From NCBI GenBank assembly GCA_034190295.1, contig JAXHSW010000001.1:79749-143748 (forward strand): a stretch of 64,000 nucleotides of DNA. Direction: 5' to 3'. Numbering within the stretch: position 1 is the first letter of the stretch; every line of letters starts with the position of its first letter. The stretch comes from Okeania sp034190295. Its GTDB lineage: Bacteria; Cyanobacteriota; Cyanobacteriia; Cyanobacteriales; Microcoleaceae. The notes below the pieces were generated by a model that ran no database searches, was not told the origin of the DNA, and worked only from the letters and a program-made list of their open reading frames with translations. Shown piece by piece: positions 48,711 through 58,336 of the stretch. The translations under genes were made by a program, and so were the position numbers.

Positions 48711-48965
48711 TTATTCGGAATCTATTCCCTCCCACATTTCAGAAAGGGGAATGCGTTGTCCAGATTTTGCTTCTTGCAATGCTCTCCTAAGACTAGCTTT
48801 TATTTCTTCAACTGGAGTATCGTCTGGGTTTGGTTCAATTTCTTCTGTTACTTCGGAAAAGAGTAGGATAACTCGCACTTTTCCTGGGATTGAATTTTCA
48901 ATGGGGCGATCGAGGAATAATTGCCCTTTTTCATCGAGAGTTCCTGTTACTTCAATGGCTTTCAT
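48711..48965 (-). CDS. Antitoxin-like small protein, partner missing
   Basis: 84 residues. MKAIEVTGTLDEKGQLFLD followed by a hydrophobic strand (GKVRVILLF) and an acidic helix (VEEIKASLRRALQEAKSG, then PLSEMWEGI) matches a common cyanobacterial group of small antitoxin-like proteins that usually precede a RelE-type toxin. Here the next gene, 54 bp away, is the DUF433 antitoxin, so the toxin appears to be lost or elsewhere. The assignment is by pattern only. Confidence 0.7.
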   Translation of the reverse strand: MKAIEVTGTLDEKGQLFLDRPIENSIPGKVRVILLFSEVTEEIEPNPDDTPVEEIKASLRRALQEAKSGQRIPLSEMWEGIDSE

Positions 48966-49131
48966 GTGTGTTCTTTTTACAGTAGTTTAGGTGAGTTATA
49001 TTATAGTTTATCAGTAAAAATAGAGTCAGTATTTATCTGCCAATTTTCATCATAAATTGTGGATAATTTGCAAATTGTAGTTTGATAAATATCAAGAATA
49101 GTGGGATTTAAAAATTGGTAATAGTCGTTTT

Positions 49132-49527
49132 TCACGAGCGATCGCTATTATAAGCTTCGGACAATGCGGCAGTGTCTTCAAACATTTTGTAATAAGTTAT
49201 TAGTCCGTTTTTGCTAGTACAAACTAGAGCAAATTCACACTTAAAAATTCGCTCTGTTTTTTTTACTTGATGCTGCATATAACCGTGGGCAAAAATATAA
49301 TTATCTACAGCGACTAATTTATAAATTTCAAAAGCTTCAGTATTAAAAAGTTCGCCGAGAATAGAAAGAAATTCGACAACACCTTTTTTGCCAATAAATT
49401 TACCATAAATAGGAACAGTATTTGGTCCTTGTGCTTCAAAAACCACATCCTCAGCAACTACACTTAAAGCGCGGTCTAGGTCTCGATCTTTTAAAGCAGC
49501 GAAAAATTTAGCTACAGGATTATCCAT
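49132..49527 (-). CDS. NTF2-like/SnoaL-type fold protein
   Basis: 131 residues from ATG 49527, preferred because GGA lies 8 nt upstream; a GTG at 49539 would add four residues. The pattern DNPVAKFFAALKDRDLDRAL, VAEDVVFEAQGP, KGVVEFLSILGELFNTEAFE and GLITYYKMFEDTAAL is that of a small SnoaL/NTF2-like cone-shaped domain, seen in isomerases, hydratases and binding proteins. The true activity is unknown. It is monocistronic with repeats upstream. Confidence 0.82.
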   Translation of the reverse strand: MDNPVAKFFAALKDRDLDRALSVVAEDVVFEAQGPNTVPIYGKFIGKKGVVEFLSILGELFNTEAFEIYKLVAVDNYIFAHGYMQHQVKKTERIFKCEFALVCTSKNGLITYYKMFEDTAALSEAYNSDRS

Positions 49528-49561
49528 AATACATTCCACTAAATAGACTTATTTCAATAGT

Positions 49562-49657
49562 TTACCGAATAATTAAGGTTTAAAGCCTCTCCTTTAAAGG
49601 AGAAACAAGAAAAATTTTCCTTTTATTCAGTCCTCTTCCTTTTAGGGAAAGGTAATT
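49562..49657. repeat. Element with AATTACC/GGTAATT ends, copy 5
   Basis: TTACCGAATAATTAAGG to TTTAGGGAAAGGTAATT with the hairpin CTCCTTTAAAGGAG. It is followed by TTATCAA heptamers up to 49694. Confidence 0.65.
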
Positions 49658-49763
49658 ATCAATTATCAATTATCACTTATCAATTATCAATTATTGAAAA
49701 TATACTTTGCTTAACTCAACCTAAGTTTTATTTACCAAAAAATGAGGTCTAAAGCCTCCTCTT

Positions 49764-50192
49764 TTAAGGGGATGAAAAAAATTCAATGAGCGTATTTTCG
49801 TTTTCTCCGGCTTTAGTGGTCGGTACTGATAACTGATAACTGATAACTGATAACTGATAACTGAAATGACCTCGTACTAATGCTTCATTCGTAATGTAAT
49901 AACATTCATCTGGTTCAATTCCCTTTTGCAAATCTTCTCGACTTAACGTTGTTGAACCAAGACTTGATATTTCTAACCCTAATACTTCTGTAGTTGTTTG
50001 TACCAGTCGTCCTAAAAAACCTTTATTAATTTCATGTTCTGGCAAAGGAGTCATAATTTCTAATGCACCTTGGTCGTAGATTAATTTTTTACTAGGACTT
50101 TCTGCTAAATCTAACAATAATGCTTGATAAGTTTCCCATCTGACTCCAGTTAATACTGTTTTGTTTTCTGGTTTAAATAAAGTTTTAGTCAT
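49764..50192 (-). pseudogene. Uma2 family endonuclease-like gene, 3' end replaced by repeats
   Basis: From ATG 50192 the frame reads as an Uma2/DUF820 N-terminal half: LTGVRWETYQALLLDLAES, LIYDQGALEIMTPLPEHE and GIEPDECYYITNEA. The family continues with the PD-(D/E)XK core (usually a DLVVEV strand), but here the frame passes at about 49865 into GATAACT heptamers, translating as SYQLSVISYQLSV, and stops after 34 unrelated residues. The catalytic acidic residues of the second half are absent, so the gene is probably inactive. An open frame extends upstream to 50408 but is repeat sequence. Confidence 0.8.
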
Positions 50193-50674
50193 AGTATAGC
50201 CATAAGATTTTAGTTGTGAGATATTGGAGACTTTTGCTTTAGGTATGGAGGGAATAGGGAATAGGGAAAAAACGAATATAATAATAAAACTGCTATATTC
50301 TATCCAACCCAAGGATATAATGCACAGTTTTAGGTGTGTCGGTCCACTACAGAGAGTTTCAGTCCAGTAGGGTGCCTTAATGAAATGTAACGCACCATCC
50401 CACAGCATAGGGTGCGTGAGGTGTAAAACCGAGCATTATTCCAGAAATGGTAAGCGTACCGTCACACACCCTACTTAATCTTTTGTTTACAAAAAGTCTC
50501 TAAGTCCTGCTTATTAGACATCTCCAATAATAAAAAATCAAATCAATTATTGCACAGAAATTATCAATTCTTTCCCCCTACTCCCTGCTCCTTCTTTTGG
50601 AGGAGATTTCTATTGCCTTCTGATATAATTAAGAATTATAATAAACTTAAAAGTCAAATAATTTATCTAAAATT
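50193..50674. other. Intergenic region with three repeat types
   Basis: Contains the GATTTTAGTTGTGAGATATTGG element (50193-50306), an imperfect inverted repeat around AGGGTGCGTGAGGTG and TAACGCACC (about 50370-50480), and a degraded TTAGACATCTCCA MITE (50515-50600). No gene. Confidence 0.6.
50515..50600. repeat. Degraded TTAGACATCTCCA MITE
   Basis: Begins TTAGACATCTCCAATAATAAAAA and contains TTATCAATTCTTTCCCCC, matching the reverse complement of 11492-11590. The far end is eroded to GGAGGAGATTTC. Confidence 0.65.
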
Positions 50675-51979
50675 ATGCCACCAACTCAATTCTATCCTAA
50701 AGCACAAGTTCCTCCAGAAAAGTTTGTCGGCAGAATATCTGAACTATACACAATTTTTGACCAAATTAATAATCGCGGGCACTCAGCTATTTATGGTAGT
50801 TCTGGCATGGGAAAAACATCTTTGCTTGAGTATATAAAATCTCCTCTCTTTTGGGAAGAGAAAGGATTAAATTTTTCAGAAGCTTTGATTGTTTATCACA
50901 ACTGTGAGGGTTCATTTACGCCAAATAGTTTTTGGCAAGAAGTCTTAAAAGAGTTAAGAAATGAAGCTGAAAGTGATACAGATTTACAGAATAAGATTGA
51001 CGAGCTATTAGACAAGCTATTAAAAGAAGAAACAATAGAAATAAGAGACATACGGCAGATACTTAGACATATTGGGAAAAAAGATAAATTTTTATTATTA
51101 CTATTAGATGACTATCATGGAATACTTGGTACACAAGAAGACTATATTAATAACTTGAAGAAATCTAGAGAAATGCAGACTTTTTTAAGTGGGTTGCGTA
51201 ACCTAGCAGTTCATAGTACAGAAGGTCAATATTTCTCAACAGTTGTTGCTGCATTCCGAAAGTTAGATGAGTTGGGCCCGGAACTTCCTCGTGGTGGTTC
51301 TCCTTGGTATAATCATTATCTATATGTAGATTTAAAACCTTTTAGTCCGGAAGATATTGATAATTATTTTTTTAACTCGGAGAATTTCTTAATTTCAATT
51401 CCTGACAATATTCAGAAAGAAACAGTCTTAGAAATGACTGGTGGATATCCCATATTACTTCAACACGCAGGTTATATATTTTCTCAATCGGAGCAAAATA
51501 TTGATATTAATACTTTTAAAGCAAGATTTAAAAATCAAACTGAACAGATATTTAAGAATATATGGAGAGATTTGACTGTAGATGAACAAAACCTTTTACT
51601 GTGTATTGTAATTGATAACTTAAATGGAGAGGTGAGTGGAAAGCGTTATTCTGTTGATGGTATAGATAAAGTATTTGAGAGAAATAGGTATACGCTGACA
51701 ACTTTGCAGCAAAAAGGTGTTATCTATAAGATCCAAGAACAGGATAAATATAATTTTTCTTCTTCTTTAATGCAAGATTTAGTTGTTCAAAAGTTTGATG
51801 AAAAGATTTCAGACCCTCGGGAAGATAAAATATTGTTTGAAAAATTTGGTATAAAGTTGACTGAGAAACAAGCAAAGGTAGTTAAAAAAAATGTACCGTT
51901 TTTTGTAAAAATCGGAGGAAATTTTGTCAAAATGATATCAGGAATTAACCCTTTCAATAAATCAGAAGAAAAAGAGTAG
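50675..51979 (+). CDS. STAND/AAA-type ATPase, first of three
   Basis: 434 residues. The N-terminal PEKFVGRISELYTI module leads into an intact P-loop GSSGMGKTSLLEY (about 41-53), a Walker B strand LLLLLDDYHGIL (about 142-153) and the later TGGYPILLQHAGYIF motif where STAND ATPases place their GxP signature. A C-terminal winged-helix-like part (about 300-400) contains VDEQNLLLCIVIDN. No effector domain or membrane helix was recognised. It starts a run of three related ATPase genes on the same strand, separated from the next by about 30 bp, so the first two are probably one transcript. Confidence 0.82.
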   Translation: MPPTQFYPKAQVPPEKFVGRISELYTIFDQINNRGHSAIYGSSGMGKTSLLEYIKSPLFWEEKGLNFSEALIVYHNCEGSFTPNSFWQEVLKELRNEAESDTDLQNKIDELLDKLLKEETIEIRDIRQILRHIGKKDKFLLLLLDDYHGILGTQEDYINNLKKSREMQTFLSGLRNLAVHSTEGQYFSTVVAAFRKLDELGPELPRGGSPWYNHYLYVDLKPFSPEDIDNYFFNSENFLISIPDNIQKETVLEMTGGYPILLQHAGYIFSQSEQNIDINTFKARFKNQTEQIFKNIWRDLTVDEQNLLLCIVIDNLNGEVSGKRYSVDGIDKVFERNRYTLTTLQQKGVIYKIQEQDKYNFSSSLMQDLVVQKFDEKISDPREDKILFEKFGIKLTEKQAKVVKKNVPFFVKIGGNFVKMISGINPFNKSEEKE

Positions 51980-52008
51980 TGCCAACCTAATCGAATCTAG
52001 TGATTAAA

Positions 52009-53265
52009 ATGGAAAATTCAATGGCTTTGATTAAAAATCCTTACACTATAGGTCGCCCAATTTACGATCCAGAATACTTATATGGACGTGAAACAATTGT
52101 AAGTTTTATTCAAGAGGAACTTACTTCTAGGACAAAGGTAATTGTTTTGCACGGACAAAGACGTATTGGCATAACTTCCTGCATGAATTATATTTCTAGG
52201 TCTGTTAGTTTAGATGAATTTACTTTTGTTCCGCTTTCTCTAGAAGATAAACATCATTATTCTTTGGATGAAATATTGTATAACTTTGCTGAGGATATCA
52301 TTGATTGGTTGGGAAGATCGGGAAGCACGATAACTATTCCTAGTCAGGAGAATTTCAAGGTAGAGCCGCGACGATTTTTGGGGATTTTTTTAAAGCAGAT
52401 TTACGATAGGTTAGAGGGAAAAAGTTTAGTTCTACTCCTAGACGAGTTTGATGTTCTTTGGGATGATAATTGTAGTGAAATTAATCCGTTTATCAACTTC
52501 TTAACTTCAATTATTAATCAAGAAGAAAAATTATTTATTATTCTGTTTGTAGGAAGACGAGGGAATAGTCTGGAATTTGTCAATAATTTATTTGGAAAAG
52601 TACCTCACAAAGAATTGGGATTACTTGATAAGTCTGATGCGGAAAATTTAATTACTGAGATTGCTGAGGGAGTCCTTAAATATGAACCTGAAGCAATTGA
52701 GGAAATTTGGGAATTGGCAAGCGGACATCCTTACTATACTCAATTACTATGTTTTAATTTATTTCAACAGGCTAGAAATCTCAACCGATGGAATGTAACT
52801 CGTCAGGATGTAGAAGGGATTATAGATGAATCTTTAGAAAAAGGTGAAGCTGCTTTTGTATCTTCTCTAGGAATTTTATCTGCTAGGGAAAAATTAATCC
52901 TATCTGCAGTAACTGAAGCTCAAAAAAGAACTACAAAATCTTCTAAATCAAATATTGTTAATCCATTAGCGGTCTTAGAAAAGCATCATGGAAAGCTTAC
53001 AAAAAAAATGAAAAAAGAATTAACTAAAGCAGCAGAACATTTAGTTGATTTGGGATTTTTGCAGAAAACAGGAGAACAAGAATTAAGAAAAAATATAATC
53101 CCTATCTATACAGTAAAAATTGAATTATTTCGGCTTTGGTTATTAAAGAGATTTTCATTAAAAACAGAAATAGAGAAAATAAATGAATTGTTTCCTCAAA
53201 AGTCTTTTCTCGAACAAATTTGGCATAGTGGTCTGGGACAATGGATGCGATCGCACAGCAATTAA
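52009..53265 (+). CDS. AAA-like ATPase with P-loop lysine replaced, second of three
   Basis: 418 residues from ATG 52009 (a GTG at 52000 is also in frame). The N-terminus KNPYTIGRPIYDPEYLYGRE is shared with the third gene. The P-loop reads GQRRIGIT at residues 49-56: the invariant Lys is Ile55 (codon ATA, one base from AAA). Walker B LVLLLDEFDVLW and the ASGHPYYTQLLC signature are intact. Loss of the Lys usually abolishes ATP hydrolysis, so it may be a regulatory pseudo-ATPase, or the change may be a sequencing error. The C-terminal part is a winged-helix-like domain ending in VKIELFRLWLLKR. Confidence 0.82.
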   Translation: MENSMALIKNPYTIGRPIYDPEYLYGRETIVSFIQEELTSRTKVIVLHGQRRIGITSCMNYISRSVSLDEFTFVPLSLEDKHHYSLDEILYNFAEDIIDWLGRSGSTITIPSQENFKVEPRRFLGIFLKQIYDRLEGKSLVLLLDEFDVLWDDNCSEINPFINFLTSIINQEEKLFIILFVGRRGNSLEFVNNLFGKVPHKELGLLDKSDAENLITEIAEGVLKYEPEAIEEIWELASGHPYYTQLLCFNLFQQARNLNRWNVTRQDVEGIIDESLEKGEAAFVSSLGILSAREKLILSAVTEAQKRTTKSSKSNIVNPLAVLEKHHGKLTKKMKKELTKAAEHLVDLGFLQKTGEQELRKNIIPIYTVKIELFRLWLLKRFSLKTEIEKINELFPQKSFLEQIWHSGLGQWMRSHSN

Positions 53266-53524
53266 ATCACCAGAAATATAAGTTAATAAGGTTATAATCA
53301 TGGTGTAGTTTAGCTATAACTGTCATAAAATGGCCTATTTACCAGGGATTAAATAGTGTTTGCCATTACAACCTATGTTTTTCAAAGACTGTAATCTATT
53401 ACTCAAGAAAGCAGGAGGAATGAAGGGTTTTCGGTCAGGAGAAATCATGTATAGCTTTAATCTTCTATTTCATGCTTGTTTGGATTAATGGTCTCTAAAA
53501 TTGTATATAAATTTCTGATTTTAA
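53266..53524. other. Spacer between second and third ATPase genes
   Basis: About 260 bp of AT-rich unique sequence without a gene. It may hold a separate promoter for the third ATPase gene. Confidence 0.5.
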
Positions 53525-55525
53525 ATGAATACAAGCCATAACTTCACAACAAATCCTTATATTTTTGGCAAACCACTTTATAAAAAAGAGCAGCTATATG
53601 GCAGAGAAGAAACTATTAGACAAATAGAAAATAATTTCAAAACTAATATCAAAATAACTTTATTGCACGTCCAGCGACGTATTGGTAAAACTTCATTGAT
53701 AACTTGTCTACCTCAATTTTTCACTGAGGAGCAAAATGGTTTTAAGTTTGTTACTTTTTCATTTCAAGGTTATAAAGATCAATCAATACCTGGAATACTA
53801 AATTATCTGGCTGACGAGATCGCTGCTAATATTGATGGACTTCCTAAAAAAGTAAGAGAACAAGCTGATGGTTCACACAACTTTTTTCAGCTTTTTTTGC
53901 CAAAAATTATCAATGAATATTTATCAGGTAAAAAGCTAGTTCTTCTTCTAGATGAGTTTGATGTTTTAGGAGAAGACCCAACAATTTCTACTCCTGGAAA
54001 ATACTTATTCGATGAGTTAGAAAAAGTTGTTAAGCAAGAAGAAAAACTGTTTGCTATTCTGGTTTTTGGTAGACCTTTAAAAGATATGACCTATCTAAAA
54101 GAGTTTTTAGATAAAGAAGATCGAAAGCCTATAGAAGTTAGTTTACTAAGTGAGGAAAGCACACGAAATCTGATTGTTAATCCAGCTAAGGGAAAATTAG
54201 AATATGAATCAGATGCAATTAATGCTATTTGGCAACTATCCGCAGGTCATCCTTCTTTAACACAACTACTATGCTTGAATATTTTTAAACATTGTAGGGA
54301 AAAAAAAATAGAAAAGGTAACTCATGCTGATGTCTCGTCCTCAATTGTAAACCAAGCGATGATGGAGGGAGAAGCAGTATTACAAGGCTTTCTGGATGCT
54401 TTGAATAACCTTGAAAAATTGTTTTTTCGTGCAGTAGCAGCTACTCAAAATGAAGTTGGAGAAAACCGACTAAAGACCTATATAAAAAATTGGCAGTCTG
54501 TAGGAAAACGTTTAGTTGAAGAATATAGCTTTTTAGAAGAAAAAGAAGATGGAACAGGTTATAAAATCAAAGTTGAATTAGTCCGACTTTGGCTGGTAAA
54601 AAAATATCCCTTATCTGATGAGGAAAGACTGCAAATGGGGAAAATTCCTGAAAAAAATCAAAATCTGCCTGAAACAAACAACAATCACAACATGACTTTG
54701 CCAGAGCAAAATGATAATCCTCAAAGACCTAATCCAATAGCAGAATTTTTGTCTTTGTTTGTGGTGTTTTTTACTATACTTGCCCTTGGAATATTCTCAT
54801 TTTCTGTGATTCGTAACTCAAGTAATTCTAGAGCTTCTCGGTCAGAATGTTCTAAATTGTTAGGAGAAATAAATAAAGCTTTAGAAGATTCAAAAGAGCG
54901 ATCGCGAGTCATCGAAAAAGTTAGAAATGAATGGCTTAGAAAAGAAGAAAGTTTAGATTTACAATGTCCCTATAATTATGAATTAGACAGAAAATATAAT
55001 GAATTGCTCTACCGTTATGGGTGGAATCAAATAAATATTGGAGAATATGACAGAGCGATAAAACCTTTGTGTGAAATTACTAAGGAATATGAAAAATTTA
55101 GAGAAGTTGAAGATATATTATCAGAATGGGTATTATCAGATCAAAAATTATCTATGGAAAACAAAGAAAAGGTAATTGAAGCACTAATTGAGCAAGAGCA
55201 ATCGGGAAATGATTGTCTCGCTTATTCCTTTACAAGTGAAAGAAATAAAAATAGATTATTTGAGCAACAACAGAAATTATCTGAGCAAAAAAATGAATCT
55301 TTCTACCAACAAGCACAGGAGCACATCAACAGTTTGAAGTTTGAAAATGCTGTAGAAGCATACTGTCAGATATCAGAAGATTATGAAAAATTTCCAGGTA
55401 TTCAAACACAATTACAAAGTTGGTTATCCGACGATCCTAATTTATTTGATGATGAAAGAAAGAAAGTAAGGGAAAAATTAACTCAATTAAAAAATAACTG
55501 TCTAGTATCTCCACTGAATAATTAA
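53525..55525 (+). CDS. Membrane-anchored AAA-like ATPase with TPR-like tail, third of three
   Basis: 666 residues. The ATPase part (1-375) is a close relative of the second gene: NPYIFGKPLYKKEQLYGREE, P-loop VQRRIGKT at 49-56 where the first Gly is Val49 but Lys55 is kept, Walker B LVLLLDEFDVLG and SAGHPSLTQLLC. A single membrane helix (about 407-428, FLSLFVVFFTILALGIFSFS) follows a polar linker. The remaining 235 residues contain two similar helical repeats: IGEYDRAIKPLCEITKEYEK (about 500) and LKFENAVEAYCQISEDYEK (about 600). The tail probably lies outside or at the membrane and senses or binds a partner. It is convergent with amt. Confidence 0.83.
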   Translation: MNTSHNFTTNPYIFGKPLYKKEQLYGREETIRQIENNFKTNIKITLLHVQRRIGKTSLITCLPQFFTEEQNGFKFVTFSFQGYKDQSIPGILNYLADEIAANIDGLPKKVREQADGSHNFFQLFLPKIINEYLSGKKLVLLLDEFDVLGEDPTISTPGKYLFDELEKVVKQEEKLFAILVFGRPLKDMTYLKEFLDKEDRKPIEVSLLSEESTRNLIVNPAKGKLEYESDAINAIWQLSAGHPSLTQLLCLNIFKHCREKKIEKVTHADVSSSIVNQAMMEGEAVLQGFLDALNNLEKLFFRAVAATQNEVGENRLKTYIKNWQSVGKRLVEEYSFLEEKEDGTGYKIKVELVRLWLVKKYPLSDEERLQMGKIPEKNQNLPETNNNHNMTLPEQNDNPQRPNPIAEFLSLFVVFFTILALGIFSFSVIRNSSNSRASRSECSKLLGEINKALEDSKERSRVIEKVRNEWLRKEESLDLQCPYNYELDRKYNELLYRYGWNQINIGEYDRAIKPLCEITKEYEKFREVEDILSEWVLSDQKLSMENKEKVIEALIEQEQSGNDCLAYSFTSERNKNRLFEQQQKLSEQKNESFYQQAQEHINSLKFENAVEAYCQISEDYEKFPGIQTQLQSWLSDDPNLFDDERKKVREKLTQLKNNCLVSPLNN

Positions 55526-55541
55526 CTAATACAAACCATAT

Positions 55542-57194
55542 TTAGGTGTCTATGGGATTTTCCCAAAAACCATCACTTCCTTCTATCTCTTCTTTTGGCG
55601 TTACTCTAATTCCTTGTCTAGCTATCCTATTAATTTTTGCTAATAAATTTCCTGTTTTAGATAACTTTCTTTGATTGCCAATTATCATATCAAAACTATA
55701 TAAAATTACCCCAATAAATACCCATACTATCCAACTTAAAATCAAGACAAAAACAAAAACAATAAACCATCCTAATATTTGAGACCCTAGCTGGCCTAAA
55801 ACATTATAATTATCCTCATATACTGCGGTACCTTCTAGACTCCAAAATACCGCTACAGTACCCCACCATCCGCAAAAAAGATGAACGGGAATAGTTCCTA
55901 CTGGGTCGTCAATTTTCCATAACCTTAATAGTAAACTACCTAAAGTAACAATTACTCCACTAACAGCACCTATGAGAATAGCAATAGGAACATCAATATA
56001 AGCTGAAGAAGCTGTTACTCCAACTAAGCCACCTAAGATACCATTAATAAGTGATGAAAGTTCGGGTTTTCCAGTTTCTGGATTTTCTTCAAATATTTTA
56101 GACCATAAAGCAGTTATGGGAGTCGATAGTATGGCAACAATACCACCTGTTGCTGCAGCTATAATAGTTGTTACGATGATATGACCTACTTCTTCTAGAT
56201 CGGTGGTTGAACCACCATTAAAACCTAACCAACCCAACCAAAGTATGAGACATCCGAGGGTAGCAGATGTTAAATTGCTTGAGTAAGTAAAATAGTTTTG
56301 GTTCTTAAACTTCTCAGGCAACAGTTCCGGTGGTACACTACTATCTAAATCTTCCTGGGGGTCATATCCAAAGCGATTCCATCTGGGCCTAAGTAGCATA
56401 GCACCTGCTAAAGCAGCAGTTCCCCCCACAGTATGAACAACAGTAGACCCCGCGAAGTCTATAAAATTCAATTGTTGGCTTAACCAACCATATTTTGACC
56501 ATACCCAATGACCAACAATAGGATATAGAAATCCTACCAATATAAAACTAAACCAAAAAAAGGCCCAAAATTTAATTCTTTCTGCAACTGCTCCAGAAAT
56601 AATAGTTGCTGCGGTGGCAGCAAATGCTAATTGAAAGAAAAATAGAGATGCTATGGAACGTTTGGGAAATTGAGCTTGTAAACAAGAAAATCCTTCTCTA
56701 GGAAAACCTAGTGGATTATCTTTTGGCAATAGAATAAATTGTGACTTTTGCCCGAACCGATTATATTCAGTTGCTGGAGAAAAATGCCCCAGATAACTTA
56801 CTATTTTCTGGTCATCTCGATCGAAAGTTGCTGTACAAGGAGGATGATCTAACCCATCCCCAAACATTAAGCCAAAACCAAACATCCAAAAGGCGATCGC
56901 TGCGACACAAAAAACAATTAAGTTTTTCGCCAAGACATTAATAGAATTTTCACTGCGACATAAACCAACTTCCAAGAGAGCAAAACCAGCATTCATAAAA
57001 AATACTAGAGCGCCAGCTAATAACAGCCAAATATTCTGTACTAAAATAAAGTTTTTTTCAACACTACCAGAAGGTGAACCCCAAGCATCAGCTAAAGCTC
57101 TTTGGCAAGTTATCAAAACTACAATAGTTGCCAAAAATAAACAGATATACCTAAAACGTGAAAACCAGTTTTTATTTGTGGACTTGCCTAACAT
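55542..57194 (-). CDS. amt: Ammonium transporter
   Basis: 550 residues. A signal-like first helix (YICLFLATIVVLITCQRALA) is followed by 11 membrane helices. The Amt pore histidines appear in DFAGSTVVHTVGGTAALAGA and GTIPVHLFCGWWGTVAVF. Conserved phrases FFMNAGFALLEVGLCRSENS and SFILVGFLYPIVGHWVWS support the assignment. It imports ammonium/ammonia at the plasma membrane and is usually controlled by NtcA; no exact GTAN8TAC site was confirmed. A GGGAGG ribosome-binding site lies 4 nt before the ATG. The loop inserted after the third helix (FDRDDQKIVSYLGHFSPATE) is longer than in compact Amt proteins. Confidence 0.95.
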   Translation of the reverse strand: MLGKSTNKNWFSRFRYICLFLATIVVLITCQRALADAWGSPSGSVEKNFILVQNIWLLLAGALVFFMNAGFALLEVGLCRSENSINVLAKNLIVFCVAAIAFWMFGFGLMFGDGLDHPPCTATFDRDDQKIVSYLGHFSPATEYNRFGQKSQFILLPKDNPLGFPREGFSCLQAQFPKRSIASLFFFQLAFAATAATIISGAVAERIKFWAFFWFSFILVGFLYPIVGHWVWSKYGWLSQQLNFIDFAGSTVVHTVGGTAALAGAMLLRPRWNRFGYDPQEDLDSSVPPELLPEKFKNQNYFTYSSNLTSATLGCLILWLGWLGFNGGSTTDLEEVGHIIVTTIIAAATGGIVAILSTPITALWSKIFEENPETGKPELSSLINGILGGLVGVTASSAYIDVPIAILIGAVSGVIVTLGSLLLRLWKIDDPVGTIPVHLFCGWWGTVAVFWSLEGTAVYEDNYNVLGQLGSQILGWFIVFVFVLILSWIVWVFIGVILYSFDMIIGNQRKLSKTGNLLAKINRIARQGIRVTPKEEIEGSDGFWENPIDT

Positions 57195-57271
57195 GAAACC
57201 TCCCTAAGAGAACTAATTATTTGAGATTTTTAACTTCAAAGTTGTCGGTTTTCGACAAAATCTAAAACTAT

Positions 57272-57396
57272 CAGGACTTACATGGAGGGCGAATACCATT
57301 CGCCCCTACAGATGGCCTATACAGATTGAGGGCGAATACCATTCGCCCCTACAGATGGCCTATACAGATTGAGGGCGAATACCATTCGCCCCTACT
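57272..57396. repeat. CAGGACTTAC element with triplicated core
   Basis: CAGGACTTACATGG then three tandem copies of GAGGGCGAATACCATTCGCC-CCTACAGATGGCC-type core (about 43 bp each). The third copy ends at the stop of the next gene (57400). Confidence 0.7.
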
Positions 57397-57399
57397 ACT

Positions 57400-57996
57400 T
57401 CAGCTTGCCATCCAAACTAGAAAGCTTAAAATCTGCTCAACGGGTGGCAATGGATAATCTGTTAAATCAATTGTTACAGTTTGTTCTTCTAACTTGAGAA
57501 ATCGCCAAACTGTACCACTCGTCACTGTACCGTAGATAGTAGAAATTGGTTGCTGTTTCTGTTGATTAAACCGTTGAGCTGCCACCATTTCTGCTAAACA
57601 TTGTCCAAGTGCTGGTTTCAGGTCTTCTTTTTTCGCTTCAACCAAAACTACCGCAGGAGCTTTAATATACAATTGTTCTGGAGAACGACTAATGAGAAAA
57701 TCAACATACCCAGTAAGATCGACTTCTGGTTGTACCGCAAACTCTTCACCCGAAAAAACACTAATTTTTCCTTTGAGCTGACGTTTTACTTCCAATAATA
57801 CTGGATTAATAATACCTTCAGAACGAGCTTTTTCACTACCCACAGCGATCGCCCAAGGTACTGTTTCTTTGAGGGTATCTTTCAATAAAGCAGTAGGATT
57901 AATTGGGGAAACTTCTGGCACAAAGCGATCGCCTTCTATGATAGTCAGTTGAAAATCTTCTACGACTTTACTTAGGGTAAATCTGCTATAGGGCAT
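57400..57996 (-). CDS. Cyanobacterial hypothetical with PD-(D/E)XK-like features
   Basis: 198 residues. The segment LTGYVDFLISRSPEQL, followed by APAVVLVEAKKEDLKPALGQ and CLAEMVAAQRFN, has the D...ExK spacing and the helical Q-containing motif of PD-(D/E)XK nuclease folds. Such proteins are common and uncharacterised in filamentous cyanobacteria and resemble the N-terminal part of type I restriction HsdR subunits. No methylase or other restriction gene is adjacent. The gene looks complete. DNA cleavage is only inferred from the motif. Confidence 0.75.
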   Translation of the reverse strand: MPYSRFTLSKVVEDFQLTIIEGDRFVPEVSPINPTALLKDTLKETVPWAIAVGSEKARSEGIINPVLLEVKRQLKGKISVFSGEEFAVQPEVDLTGYVDFLISRSPEQLYIKAPAVVLVEAKKEDLKPALGQCLAEMVAAQRFNQQKQQPISTIYGTVTSGTVWRFLKLEEQTVTIDLTDYPLPPVEQILSFLVWMAS

Positions 57997-58336
57997 AATT
58001 TTTAGGGAGGAGTCAGGAGTCAGGAGTAGGGGCGAATGGCATTCGCCCGTACAGGAGTGAGGGAGTAAATAATACAGAGTAATATTGTGAGACTAATTTA
58101 CTCTAAAAGTAGGTTATTTAGGATTACCTATAAATTGCAAATTACTCATCAACTAACTAAAGATTTTAGCCTTTCAAGTTTAGACAAATATTTATATTAT
58201 CATTGCATTTTCTTAGCAAGTTCAGCACAATATTTCTAGAAACCATTGCTTCAAATTAGTTTATTAAGTGCTATTTTTTTTTGACAAATATCAAAAATAA
58301 TGGTAATAAAATATAAAAATCTAGAGGAAATAACTA
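57997..58336. other. Intergenic region
   Basis: Contains GGAGTCA heptamers and the core GTAGGGGCGAATGGCATTCG (58025-58044) just upstream of the previous gene, then unique AT-rich sequence. AGAGGAA before ATG 58337 is a good ribosome-binding site. No gene. Confidence 0.5.
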
